NCBI GenBank assembly: GCA_902598735.1
Contig: CACKCM010000008.1
Coordinates: forward strand, 1 to 48,541
Source of the DNA: an uncultured Pelagibacteraceae bacterium
Lineage (GTDB): Bacteria; Pseudomonadota; Alphaproteobacteria; Pelagibacterales; Pelagibacteraceae
Length of the DNA: 48,541 nucleotides
Reading direction: 5' to 3'
Part shown: positions 15,362-22,927 of the stretch, piece by piece
Layout: each line of letters starts with the position of its first letter
How positions within the stretch are numbered: the stretch's first letter is position 1
Program-made: the position numbers and the translations under genes
Notes under the pieces: model-generated
Told to the model about the DNA's origin: nothing
Databases searched by the model: none
The model's input: only the letters and a program-made list of their open reading frames with translations

Positions 15362-16150
15362 TTATTTCAAAATTGTTTGAGGATCTAATTTAACCTCAAA
15401 CCAATTCAATCTTATATCAAGATGAGGCCCAGTTGCTCTACCACTTTGACCTAAAGTTCCTACTATTTCACCTTTTTTCACCTTTTGACCCAATTTTACA
15501 TTTATGTCTTTCATGTGCATGAATAAAGTGCTGATACCATGGCCATGATCAAAAATTAATGTGCCACCAGTAAAATACATGTCTTTCTCAACTAAAGTAA
15601 CTTCGCCGTCCATCATAGCTCTTACTGGGGTCCCCTCAGGTGCATGAAAATCTATTCCATAATGCGGTCGTCTTGGTTTTCCATTAAGTATTCTTTGACT
15701 ACCGTAAACTCCAGTAATTATATATTTATCAATTGGATAAATAAACTTATCTTTAAAAAATACTAATTTGCTATCAATGGCTCTGGCTTTCCCAATTAAT
15801 TTGTTGTCCCTTTTTATTCTGTCAAATACCTCAGGTGGTGGAGTCACTTGTTTCGGAGGAAGTCCATCAATTCTTTGTATCTTATATTTTCTTTTAAAAA
15901 CTTTTTTTTCAATAACTTTAGTTTCATTTTTGTTTTTTATTTTAATTAAGACGTTATTTTTTCTATCTCTATCTAATCCAAATGCAAAAAAACCTTCATT
16001 TGAAACTCTTATTTTTCTATTATCGATGAATACTACCGATTTTGGATCTGTTTTTCCCAGGATAAAGGATCCTTGTTTAAAATCTCCAATGAATTCAACC
16101 GCATGAGAAAAATTAAATATTAATAAAAAAAATATTGTTAATTTCATCAT
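15362..16150 (-). CDS. M23-family (LytM-like) murein peptidase-like protein
   Basis: A 262-residue protein with a signal peptide (LTIFFLLIFNFSHA) and a C-terminal LytM domain. The first zinc-ligand motif is HYGID (His163, Asp167). The second motif reads GPHLD (His243, Asp245), where canonical M23 peptidases have HxH. I recall GPHLDW-type endings in many proteobacterial M23 proteins, so this may be a subfamily variant that uses Asp, or a regulatory non-peptidase. It is expected to act on, or signal at, peptidoglycan in the periplasm. Its start overlaps the terC stop as ATGA. Confidence 0.85.
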   Translation of the reverse strand: MMKLTIFFLLIFNFSHAVEFIGDFKQGSFILGKTDPKSVVFIDNRKIRVSNEGFFAFGLDRDRKNNVLIKIKNKNETKVIEKKVFKRKYKIQRIDGLPPKQVTPPPEVFDRIKRDNKLIGKARAIDSKLVFFKDKFIYPIDKYIITGVYGSQRILNGKPRRPHYGIDFHAPEGTPVRAMMDGEVTLVEKDMYFTGGTLIFDHGHGISTLFMHMKDINVKLGQKVKKGEIVGTLGQSGRATGPHLDIRLNWFEVKLDPQTILK

Positions 16151-16719
16151 ATTAGTAATTTTAAATCCTCATATATTAATTGAAAAGCCACAAGTAATAT
16201 TGCAATTAATCCAACCCAACTTATCCAAGAATATTTTTTAATAAGTTTTGCTGTGTAGTTTGCTGCAAAAGCCATTAACAATATTGATAATCCCAAACCA
16301 AATGCAAGGAGCATATAATGATCTTTAGCTGCACCAGCTACTCCTAAAACATTATCTAAACTCATCGTCACATCTGCTAGTATCACAGTAAAAATTGCTT
16401 TTTTAAGATTTGAATTATCAACTTCAATCTTTTTTTCTTCAATCTTATTTTGAATAACATCTCTATAAAGTTTGTAGCAAATATAAAGTAATAAAATGCC
16501 ACCAATCAATCTCAAACCTGAGATTTGTAATAAATAAGCAGTAATAAAAGTAAAAAAAATTCTTAAAACTACAGCTCCACCTATCCCCCAGAAAATTATT
16601 TTCTTCCTATTTGAGTCTTCAAACTTTGAAGCAACCATCCCAATAATAATTGCATTATCACCCGCTAACACTAAGTCTATTAGTATTATTTCTATTAATA
16701 TAATTAGTTGCTCTGTCAT
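16147..16719 (-). CDS. TerC-family integral membrane protein
   Basis: A 190-residue membrane protein with about six helices and the two TerC signature clusters: DLVLAGDNAIIIGM (15-28) and ADVTMSLDNVLGVAG (near 115-129). The paired Asp-Asn motifs sit in the membrane and are thought to bind or move metal ions. Relatives such as MeeF/MeeY export manganese during metalation of secreted enzymes. Being the first gene of an operon with an exported M23 metallopeptidase makes metal supply to exoenzymes an attractive idea, but it is only inference. A tellurite-resistance label would be misleading. Confidence 0.85.
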   Translation of the reverse strand: MTEQLIILIEIILIDLVLAGDNAIIIGMVASKFEDSNRKKIIFWGIGGAVVLRIFFTFITAYLLQISGLRLIGGILLLYICYKLYRDVIQNKIEEKKIEVDNSNLKKAIFTVILADVTMSLDNVLGVAGAAKDHYMLLAFGLGLSILLMAFAANYTAKLIKKYSWISWVGLIAILLVAFQLIYEDLKLLI

Positions 16720-16744
16720 AATGAAATTTATATTCTATTAATTG

Positions 16745-17503
16745 ATGAAATATAAAAATATTAAAGTAGAAAAGCGAGAAAATTACGCAATTATTGAAAT
16801 TGCTAACAATAAAAATAATAGTTTAGATCAAAAAACCCTCAATGAAATTGGTGATGCATCCAAAGAATTGAATAAATTACAAGAAATTAGATGTATTGGT
16901 CTGATAGGCGGTTCAAAGTTTTTTTCACCTGGGGCTGATATAAAAGAACTTGAAAAATTAGACTCAAAGAAAGCTAAAAAACAAAAACTTTTTTCTAAAG
17001 TTGACGATTTACAAAAAATCGAAATCCCTATTATTTCTTTTGTAGAGGGTTATGCTTTAGGAGGCGGTTTTGAACTTGCTCTTACAAGTGATTTAATAAT
17101 TGCAAGTTCAGAAGCAAAATTTGGATTACCGGAAATTAATTTAGGTTTAATTCCAGGCATCGGAGGAACCCAAAAAACAAAAAAATTTACCTCAAATCAA
17201 AATGTTAAATATTTAGCAATGTCAGGAGAAATTATTGATGCTGAAACTGCAATGAAGTATGGGATTGTTTCGCAAATTATTCCTAAAGAAAATTTTAAAG
17301 AATTTACTTTAAACTTTTTAAATAAAATTTCATCAAAGCCAAAAAAGTCACTTAAAATTATTAAAAATTTAGTTAACTCAGAAGAAAATTTAAAAAAATC
17401 ACTTAAAAAGGAAAGACAAGAGTTTTACAAATTACTTGATAGTGAAAATAAAAAAATTGGAATAAAAAGTTTTCTTAATAAAACAAAGCCTAATTGGAAA
17501 TAA
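16745..17503 (+). CDS. Enoyl-CoA hydratase/isomerase family (crotonase)
   Basis: A 252-residue crotonase. The oxyanion-hole segments are FFSPGADIKEL (near 60-70) and EGYALGGGFELALTSDLIIAS. The acid/base positions are kept as Glu in GGGFELAL and in FGLPEINLGLIPG, so it should be a hydratase acting on 2-enoyl-CoA. The typical GxGGTQ follows. The ATG at 16745 is preferred to the TTG one codon earlier. There are no other beta-oxidation genes adjacent. A possible TATTCT -10 box is 8 nt before the start. Chain-length specificity is not readable. Confidence 0.85.
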   Translation: MKYKNIKVEKRENYAIIEIANNKNNSLDQKTLNEIGDASKELNKLQEIRCIGLIGGSKFFSPGADIKELEKLDSKKAKKQKLFSKVDDLQKIEIPIISFVEGYALGGGFELALTSDLIIASSEAKFGLPEINLGLIPGIGGTQKTKKFTSNQNVKYLAMSGEIIDAETAMKYGIVSQIIPKENFKEFTLNFLNKISSKPKKSLKIIKNLVNSEENLKKSLKKERQEFYKLLDSENKKIGIKSFLNKTKPNWK

Positions 17504-17589
17504 ATCATCTTCAAGTTGTAGACAATTTGCATACCTGTAATTAAATTTTAACATAGTTAAACTATTCTAAATTTAATTAAAATTTACTT

Positions 17590-17973
17590 ATGAAATTTAA
17601 ATTTATTTTAATTGCAACTCTATTATTTATGGGCTCAGCGATAGCCGCGGGACATATAACAAAAGCTCAAAAAGAAAAAACAATAGAGTGTTTAGGACAC
17701 TACAGCGCTACAGCAGTCTTGCCTGCAGAAACTATTGAAGTTAAAAATATGGAATTAGCTTTAGCTTCGGTAAAAGTAATAAGGGAGTATCTTGCATCTG
17801 AAGGCGTAAAAGATGATGAAATGAATAAAGGTATGAATATTTATGTAGATAAAGTTTACGGTAAGCCTTTTAATAAATCTAAAAATACTGAGTGTAATAA
17901 ATTTATATATAAGCAAATTAAAGGTTCAGAGGAAAAAATTGAGAAACTATCCAGAACAATTTATGCAGGATAG
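17590..17973 (+). CDS. Secreted/periplasmic small protein of unknown family
   Basis: A 127-residue protein with a clear signal peptide (FKFILIATLLFMGSAIAA, cleavage near residue 20). The mature part is about 107 residues, mostly helical by composition, with exactly two cysteines (Cys34 and Cys102) that could form a disulfide. No family is recognised. It ends 2 bp before the DUF1330 gene and heads a seven-gene plus-strand run of small proteins, which suggests it delivers or senses the same ligand in the periplasm. That function is inference from position only. Confidence 0.7.
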   Translation: MKFKFILIATLLFMGSAIAAGHITKAQKEKTIECLGHYSATAVLPAETIEVKNMELALASVKVIREYLASEGVKDDEMNKGMNIYVDKVYGKPFNKSKNTECNKFIYKQIKGSEEKIEKLSRTIYAG

Positions 17974-17975
17974 AC

Positions 17976-18263
17976 ATGAGTGGATACGTGATAGCTAATA
18001 TAGACGTTAAAAATCCTGAAGCTTATAAGGAATACGTTGGTAAGGTGTTACCGACTGTTCGAAAATTCGGAGGTGAATACCTAGTACGTGCCGGCGAGTA
18101 CAAAGTTATAGATGGTGAGTGGAAATACCCTAGAACAGTAGTAATTAAATTTCCAACTTATGAAAAAGCTTTAGAGTGGTATGACTCTGAGGAATATAAA
18201 CCGGTAAAACCAATTCGATTAGCAAATTCAGTTGCTAATGGAATAATAATTAAAGGAATTTAA
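17976..18263 (+). CDS. DUF1330 family protein
   Basis: A 95-residue ferredoxin-like alpha/beta protein. GYVIANIDVKNPEAYKEYV at the start and the central FPTYEKALEWYDSEEYKP are diagnostic of DUF1330, a branch of the dimeric alpha/beta barrel superfamily. Members form dimers that may bind small hydrophobic or aromatic ligands. The biochemical role is not known. No signal peptide, so cytoplasmic. It lies 2 bp after the periplasmic-protein gene and 15 bp before the next small gene. Confidence 0.85.
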   Translation: MSGYVIANIDVKNPEAYKEYVGKVLPTVRKFGGEYLVRAGEYKVIDGEWKYPRTVVIKFPTYEKALEWYDSEEYKPVKPIRLANSVANGIIIKGI

Positions 18264-18278
18264 ATAAAAGGAAAAAAA

Positions 18279-18569
18279 ATGGAAAAAGAAATGTTAGTAC
18301 ATCTTAAATTCAAAGAGGGCAAATTAGAAACTTTTACTAGCTGGATGCAATCAGATGAAGGTATGGGCGTTAGAAAGAGTGTTGCTTACCCAGAAAAAAC
18401 CGTCGGGGCTATGATTCCTGATAAAAGCGGAATGTTATTTAAAGTTAATGTTCATAACGAAGCTGGGATGAAAGAGTTTGTAACTGGGAACAATCCTACA
18501 GCTAAAGCGATTTATGCAGAATGTGTAGATAGTGCTCAGTTATATGAGCTATCAAAAATAAATCTATAA
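18279..18569 (+). CDS. Small protein of unknown family (96 aa)
   Basis: A 96-residue cytoplasmic protein. Its alternation (LVHLKFKEG, then a helix ETFTSWMQSDEG, then a strand MLFKVNVHNE, then a helix GMKEFVTG) fits a ferredoxin-like beta-alpha-beta fold like its neighbours, although I recognise no family. It has a purine-rich ribosome binding region AAAAGGAAAAAAA. The length and predicted fold are close to those of the DUF1330, ABM and GYD genes in the same run. Function is unknown. Confidence 0.65.
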   Translation: MEKEMLVHLKFKEGKLETFTSWMQSDEGMGVRKSVAYPEKTVGAMIPDKSGMLFKVNVHNEAGMKEFVTGNNPTAKAIYAECVDSAQLYELSKINL

Positions 18570-18579
18570 AGGAGGAAAA

Positions 18580-18867
18580 ATGAAAAACTATATGGTAACG
18601 CATACTTTTAAGTCTGCTGAAATGAAAAAAAAATTTACTGATACAGTGGCTTCTATGAAGATGGAAGATATTGTTAAGAGCATGAAAAGTGACAATGCTG
18701 CTTGTCAAATGACTTGGAATACACCAGGAGACACAATGGAAATGTACTGTTGGTGGAAAGGAAAGGATGAGCAAGCAATTATTAATCAACTAGGTCAAAT
18801 GAATGATTTTTTTACTCCACATAAGTTTGTTGAGTGCACAGATCAAGTCATGGACTACAACGCATAG
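18580..18867 (+). CDS. Small protein of unknown family (95 aa)
   Basis: A 95-residue cytoplasmic protein preceded by a perfect GGAGG 5 nt before the ATG. It starts KNYMVTHTFKSAEMKKKF and has strands around QMTWNTPGDTMEMYCWW and helix KDEQAIINQLGQM, again suggesting a ferredoxin-like alpha/beta fold. It holds three cysteines (CQM, MYCWW, VECT). No family is recognised. It is 10 bp after the previous small gene and 7 bp before the membrane-protein gene. Strong translation signals suggest high expression. Confidence 0.65.
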   Translation: MKNYMVTHTFKSAEMKKKFTDTVASMKMEDIVKSMKSDNAACQMTWNTPGDTMEMYCWWKGKDEQAIINQLGQMNDFFTPHKFVECTDQVMDYNA

Positions 18868-18874
18868 GATATTT

Positions 18875-19291
18875 ATGATCGATAAATTTGGAAACGCATT
18901 TTATTTAATAATTTACTTAGCACATTTTATTATAGTTGGTAGTTACGCGTACCAATTAGTCTTTGATACTAAAAAATTTCTAAAGGGTAGAGGAGTTGAT
19001 AAAACTGCTACCTTGATTACGAGATTTGCAGGTTCGTTTATGATCGCTACTGTTTTAATGGCAATATATATTGCTTTTATAAGATCAGGCGGTGTAGAGG
19101 CTACTTGGGCTTTCTTTAACTTAGTTTTTATAATGAATGTTTCGATATTAGTTGTAAATTTTTATACATTAAAGATTGATAAAACAGGTTTAACTAAAAA
19201 AACTAGAAACGATGGAATATATGCTCCACTCGTTCTTGTTATTATCAGTGCTATTCTTTGTTACGGTTTAGCAGATAAAATTTACGTTTAA
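18875..19291 (+). CDS. Four-helix membrane protein of unknown family
   Basis: A 138-residue protein with four hydrophobic segments (about 8-27, 46-67, 73-94 and 113-133) and short polar ends. The ATG at 18875 is supported by AGGAT 6 nt upstream. Extending to an upstream in-frame ATG would overlap the previous gene and add a non-protein-like tail. A loop reads TRFAGSFMIATVLMAIYIAF. It is the only membrane protein in the small-gene run and could anchor the soluble members. I recognise no family. Confidence 0.65.
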   Translation: MIDKFGNAFYLIIYLAHFIIVGSYAYQLVFDTKKFLKGRGVDKTATLITRFAGSFMIATVLMAIYIAFIRSGGVEATWAFFNLVFIMNVSILVVNFYTLKIDKTGLTKKTRNDGIYAPLVLVIISAILCYGLADKIYV

Positions 19292-19299
19292 GGAGATAC

Positions 19300-19593
19300 A
19301 TGGCAAAGTTTATGAATATTGTTAGATGTAAAGTGAAATCATCTAGCAGAGAAGAATATTTAAAAAAAATAGATGAAATGTCAAAGTTCGATGGGCAGAT
19401 TTCAGCAAAGTACGTTGAAACTAAACCTAACGAATTTTTTATGATAGGTGAATGGAATTCTGAAGATGACATTGCTAAAGCAAGACCAAAAATGATTGCA
19501 TTCTTGGACACACTTCGGCATACTTTAGAAGAGCTGTCATCAGATTTAGGAGTAACTGATCCTCATTCTGGTACAGTTGTAATCGAGAAATAG
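19300..19593 (+). CDS. ABM-like (antibiotic-biosynthesis-monooxygenase fold) small protein
   Basis: A 97-residue protein. MNIVRCKVKSSSREEYLKKI, then FFMIGEWNSEDDIAKARP, then LDTLRHTLEEL is the strand-helix-strand-helix order of ABM-type dimeric alpha/beta barrels. Characterised relatives are cofactor-free quinol oxygenases, heme-degrading enzymes or ligand carriers. This member lacks the Asn/Trp/His set typical of heme-degrading IsdG. It has TTTAAGGAG as ribosome binding site. The fold is moderately certain; the activity is unknown. Confidence 0.6.
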   Translation: MAKFMNIVRCKVKSSSREEYLKKIDEMSKFDGQISAKYVETKPNEFFMIGEWNSEDDIAKARPKMIAFLDTLRHTLEELSSDLGVTDPHSGTVVIEK

Positions 19594-19606
19594 GAAAGGG
19601 GTAACA

Positions 19607-19930
19607 ATGGCAAAATTTTATACACTTGGGTGTTACACAGCTAAAGGTCTTGGAGGATTTGTAAGCAATCCGTCTACAGACAGAAAAGCTGCTACATCTG
19701 CACTTGCTGCTTCTGTGGGAGCTAAAGTAACTCAATACTCAGGCCTAAGAGGAAAATATGATTTTATGGCAGTGATCGAGGGAACTTTTGAACAAGCTGC
19801 TGCAGCTGCAATGGTTGCTGTTTCTAGTGGAGCTGTTTCAGATTTTACGATTTTAGAAGATGTAAATCTAAATGAGATAGCTAAAACTGCTCAGAAAATG
19901 GCCTCATCATACAAAGAGCCAGGAAAATAA
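19607..19930 (+). CDS. GYD domain protein
   Basis: A 107-residue protein with the GYD-type core: FYTLGCYTAKGLGGF, then GAKVTQYSGLRGKYDFMAVIEG, then AAAAAMVAVSSGAVSDFTIL. The name-giving G-x-Y-D is present as GKYD. GYD proteins share the ferredoxin-like dimer fold and have no assigned chemistry. It is the last gene of the small-protein run, preceded by AGGAAAGGGG. It abuts without a gap the convergent methyltransferase gene, the two stop codons lying inside a 16-bp palindrome (19923-19938). Confidence 0.8.
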   Translation: MAKFYTLGCYTAKGLGGFVSNPSTDRKAATSALAASVGAKVTQYSGLRGKYDFMAVIEGTFEQAAAAAMVAVSSGAVSDFTILEDVNLNEIAKTAQKMASSYKEPGK

Positions 19931-20638
19931 TTATTTTCTGTAGCAAATACATTTTAAGGTATCAGTGAATTTTATTTGATTTTTATATTTAGATTTTATT
20001 TCACTGATACCAAATTTAATTTCTTTATTACTCATATTTAATAAGCATGAAATATATCTTTCTTTAATCATTCTAACGTATTTTTGTTTAGAGATACTCA
20101 CTTTAAAGTTAAAATTTGTGTAGGTTATTTTTTTTAAGTTTTTTTTGATAATCTTAAATAAAACTTCATCTCTTTTTAAACTCTTTTCTAAGTTTTTTTT
20201 CATTTTATTAAAACAAGGTATCTTATTATTTTTTGTTTTAAGCGAAAAAATCAATATTTTACCTTTGGAATTTAAACTTTTTTTTGCAAGATTTAGAAGA
20301 CGATTTAAATTCTTTTTTGAAAAAAAATGAATAGTTTGTTTGATTAAGATTAGATCGTATTTCTCTTGTTTATCTAAAAAATTTAAAGCTTCTACTCTCT
20401 TAAATATAATATTTTTTTTAACACCCTTATTAACAACAATATCAATTCCAATAGGTTTATTTCTAAATTTATATTTCTGTTGAAGGGCGCTAATAATATT
20501 TGCTCTTCCACATCCAATATCCAATATTTTTGAATTTTTATTTAAATTACTTTTTCTTTTAAGAAATTTATTAAATTGAGAGATATACGATTTAGATGAT
20601 AACCAGGTTTTATTATCCCAGTTTTTAAGTTTTTTCAT
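19931..20638 (-). CDS. Class I SAM-dependent methyltransferase
   Basis: A 235-residue protein. Motif I is ILDIGCGRANII (39-50), the acidic ribose-binding position falls in PIGIDIVVN, and YDLILIKQTIHFF is the motif IV region. The C-terminal half is unusually Lys-rich, which suggests a nucleic-acid or ribosomal substrate, but this genome is Lys-rich overall. The gene immediately follows a serine-hydrolase gene with no intergenic base. The substrate is unknown. Confidence 0.8.
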   Translation of the reverse strand: MKKLKNWDNKTWLSSKSYISQFNKFLKRKSNLNKNSKILDIGCGRANIISALQQKYKFRNKPIGIDIVVNKGVKKNIIFKRVEALNFLDKQEKYDLILIKQTIHFFSKKNLNRLLNLAKKSLNSKGKILIFSLKTKNNKIPCFNKMKKNLEKSLKRDEVLFKIIKKNLKKITYTNFNFKVSISKQKYVRMIKERYISCLLNMSNKEIKFGISEIKSKYKNQIKFTDTLKCICYRK

Positions 20639-21814
20639 TTAATTATTTTTAACAGGTTTATAAAGAAGGTCTGGTTCTAATTGTAAATAAACAAGACTAT
20701 ACCAATCATAGTGAGCATCAGTGGAATGAATAGTAATAATTCTATTCTTATTAAAATCAATTACTATTTGTTGACCAGCAAAACCATCCATCATTAATAT
20801 TGGTCTTTCTTCAACCCCAATAGGATCAAAGTGAAACTGACCTCCATAACTTTGTGCTGCAGCATGATTACCGATAAACTTACTGTATTTATTTTTTTTC
20901 TTATCGACTCTATTATCGTAGATTGTTTTTAAGTATTTGCCAACACAAGTATCATTCTTCCAATGATCCATTATTATTTTAGCTATTCTCAAATAGTCAT
21001 ACCTTTGTGCATAAAAAGAATATCTGCCGTATTCTCCTTTTTTTCTGTTACTAAATTTATGTTTTTCCAAAGACTTTCCAAAATAAACGTTTTTTTCTAC
21101 CTTCGCGTCCACGACAAATATTTTATGTAGTAATTTTTCCCAATCATCACCAGTTTTATAAATAACATAATTCATAATTACGTTAGTAGTCATGGCACTA
21201 TAGTTGTAATGATTGCCAGGACCATATCCGGTTTTACCTTCAAAGTGTCTTTTCAATATAGATTTAATAGGTGTTGAATTAACATTAGTTCCTTTACCGT
21301 TAATTCTGTTATCTTTTTTGTAAAATCTTTGACCAACAATGGGTTCATCACCTGCTTGCATATTTAGTAAGTTTAATAATTTTTGATCTTGATATAAAGT
21401 ATTGGCAACAGTTGGGTATTCTATATTATCAAAAACAGAATTAATATAACCATCACATACAGCATAACCAGTAACAAGGCTTACTAGACTTTTCCCTACA
21501 GAATGTGAAGGATAGTAACCTCCTATGTATTTACTTTTTCTATTTTGATCAACTAAAATTTTATTATTTTCAAATAAGATATAACTTACTAAGCCTGTTT
21601 TTTTATTTTTAAGTTGTTCATCTACTTTTTTAGATAAATCATTATTTTGTAAATTTATATCAAAATTGTAGGTGTCATTTTTCTTATCACCTATTTTATA
21701 TTTGTGCATACAATCAAAACAGTATTTTTCATTAGCGTGATGAGCTAGTGCAAGTGAATAACTTGTATTTATCAAAAGTATGCTTAAAATTAAATTCGAT
21801 AAAAGTCTTTTCAT
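20639..21814 (-). CDS. Secreted serine hydrolase, beta-lactamase/class C esterase type
   Basis: A 391-residue protein with a signal peptide (about 1-24, ending SLALA) and a class C beta-lactamase-like fold. The nucleophile motif is SHSVGKS (Ser105-Val-Gly-Lys108), and the second-motif region is HYNYSAMTTN (202-211). Members hydrolyse esters, D-amino-acid amides or carnitine esters; few are true beta-lactamases. A CFDC pair (Cys32, Cys35) just after the signal peptide is unusual and could form a disulfide. The start codon overlaps the stop of a truncated phosphotransacylase fragment (TAATG), and the methyltransferase gene follows directly. Confidence 0.85.
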   Translation of the reverse strand: MKRLLSNLILSILLINTSYSLALAHHANEKYCFDCMHKYKIGDKKNDTYNFDINLQNNDLSKKVDEQLKNKKTGLVSYILFENNKILVDQNRKSKYIGGYYPSHSVGKSLVSLVTGYAVCDGYINSVFDNIEYPTVANTLYQDQKLLNLLNMQAGDEPIVGQRFYKKDNRINGKGTNVNSTPIKSILKRHFEGKTGYGPGNHYNYSAMTTNVIMNYVIYKTGDDWEKLLHKIFVVDAKVEKNVYFGKSLEKHKFSNRKKGEYGRYSFYAQRYDYLRIAKIIMDHWKNDTCVGKYLKTIYDNRVDKKKNKYSKFIGNHAAAQSYGGQFHFDPIGVEERPILMMDGFAGQQIVIDFNKNRIITIHSTDAHYDWYSLVYLQLEPDLLYKPVKNN

Positions 21815-21921
21815 TAAAGCGCAACAACAGCAGCATTCACTATTACTGCTTTTGCAGGTCCTTTTGTTTTAGCTAAATTAAGTAAATTCTCAGGACAAAT
21901 AATATCTTTTTTACTCAGCAT
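21814..21921 (-). pseudogene. N-terminal remnant of a phosphate acetyl/butyryltransferase-like protein
   Basis: A 35-codon frame beginning MLSKKDIICPENLLNLAK and continuing KGPAKAVIVNAAVVAL resembles the first residues of the phosphate acetyl/butyryltransferase domain of the family often fused to an enoyl-CoA hydratase (CPExLLxxA...VxVVxAxxxxxL). It stops where the family would go on for about 250 more residues. The stop codon overlaps the start of the serine-hydrolase gene (TAATG). The most likely history is a deletion that left a short coding stub. A functional microprotein is possible but less likely. Confidence 0.45.
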
Positions 21922-22001
21922 TTAATATTTCCATTTCTCTTAAAATTTTTTTAGGAATAGATATATCTTTATTTAAATTCTTTTTATTCGTCTTATTTTT
22001 T

Positions 22002-22694
22002 TCATTTGTATTTTCTCATGGAAGCTTCAGCTAATATTAAGTTTGGGTCCATAAATAATTTTGATAGCTTAGCTTTCATAAAAGATTTATAGGCAAAAAT
22101 TGCTATTGGCAACTCAGTACAGCCCAAAATGATTTTTTTACAGTTCATTTTAATTAAATAATTAACAGCAGGTTTAATAGCTCTCTCAGCTTCTTTAGTT
22201 TTACCCATTTTAACCAGTTTTATAGACTTATTTACGCTTTTTTTTTGAAGGTTTTTATTAGGCGATATTAATTTGTAATTTTTGTTAAAGTAATAACTGT
22301 AAACCCCTGTTTTAATAGTGGCATCTGTCGCTAAAAGACCAATTTTAGAATTCTTTTTACAATTTTTTTTCGCGTTTAAATATACAATCTCTGGCATATT
22401 TAAAATCGGAATCTTTATTTTTTTTTTAAGATCTTTGTACCAATAATGTGCAGTGTTACATGGGATTGATATAAACTTACATTTATTTTTTTGTAAAAAC
22501 TTACATCCGTGAATAAGACTTTTTAAAACCTTGTTGTATTTTTTAAGATTTTGTTTTCGGTCAGGAATGTTAGCTTTATTGTATAGAACAAATAAGGGGT
22601 ATTTTTGATCTACTTTTCCCCTATTTAATTTAGCAAGCTTTGAACAAAAGTCTAAACCTGCCTGTGTGCCCATTCCACCAAGTATACCAATCAT
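22002..22694 (-). CDS. Aspartate/glutamate racemase family protein
   Basis: A 230-residue cofactor-independent racemase. The N-terminal GILGGMGTQAGLDF (3-16) and the two catalytic-cysteine motifs IPCNTAH (near 79-85) and LGCTELPIAI (near 190-199) are all present, so the two-base mechanism should be intact. The family includes aspartate racemases and the broad-spectrum YgeA type. D-amino acids could serve peptidoglycan or be catabolised. The upstream region, 233 bp to the divergent aminotransferase, is long for this genome. Confidence 0.85.
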   Translation of the reverse strand: MIGILGGMGTQAGLDFCSKLAKLNRGKVDQKYPLFVLYNKANIPDRKQNLKKYNKVLKSLIHGCKFLQKNKCKFISIPCNTAHYWYKDLKKKIKIPILNMPEIVYLNAKKNCKKNSKIGLLATDATIKTGVYSYYFNKNYKLISPNKNLQKKSVNKSIKLVKMGKTKEAERAIKPAVNYLIKMNCKKIILGCTELPIAIFAYKSFMKAKLSKLFMDPNLILAEASMRKYK

Positions 22695-22915
22695 AAATTT
22701 TTCAACTGATTAACTTATTCGTAGTAAAGGAATAGTTTTGTCTAACATCTTTCTAATTGAGATATCAAAAATTAATCCTTACTTAAACATTACAAATTAT
22801 TAACCATATTACTTTATATTAGAAACATTTTTTTGCGACATTTTCAACTAAGCCAACTTCTGAATTGTTTAAATTTTCTCATAATATTTAGATAGCATTC
22901 AAAAAATTACTTTGC
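22695..22915. other. Divergent intergenic region
   Basis: This is the longest unambiguous promoter region here apart from the nrdA leader. It lies between the racemase start (22694) and the aminotransferase start (22928). I see AT-rich sequence with several poly-A/T tracts but no open frame, riboswitch-like conserved core or long inverted repeat. The right-hand end carries the TATAAT listed separately. Confidence 0.5.
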
Positions 22916-22921
22916 TATAAT
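22916..22921 (+). promoter_or_regulatory. Perfect -10 box at leaderless spacing for the aminotransferase
   Basis: TGCTATAAT gives a perfect TATAAT with an extended TGn element. It ends 6 nt before the GTG start codon at 22928, so transcription should begin at or next to the start codon. The gap TTAATA holds no ribosome binding site. An extended -10 can compensate for the missing -35 hexamer. Confidence 0.45.
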
Positions 22922-22927
22922 TTAATA

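Noticed and set aside
18803-18874. Upstream ATG extending the four-helix membrane protein
   Set aside because: It would overlap the preceding gene by 65 bp. The ATG at 18875 has AGGAT at proper spacing and starts the first helix.
19923-19938. 16-bp perfect palindrome GAAAATAATTATTTTC across the junction of two convergent stop codons
   Set aside because: It has no loop or T tract suited to termination. It largely follows from two Lys-stop or Arg-Lys-stop endings meeting back-to-back in AT-rich DNA.
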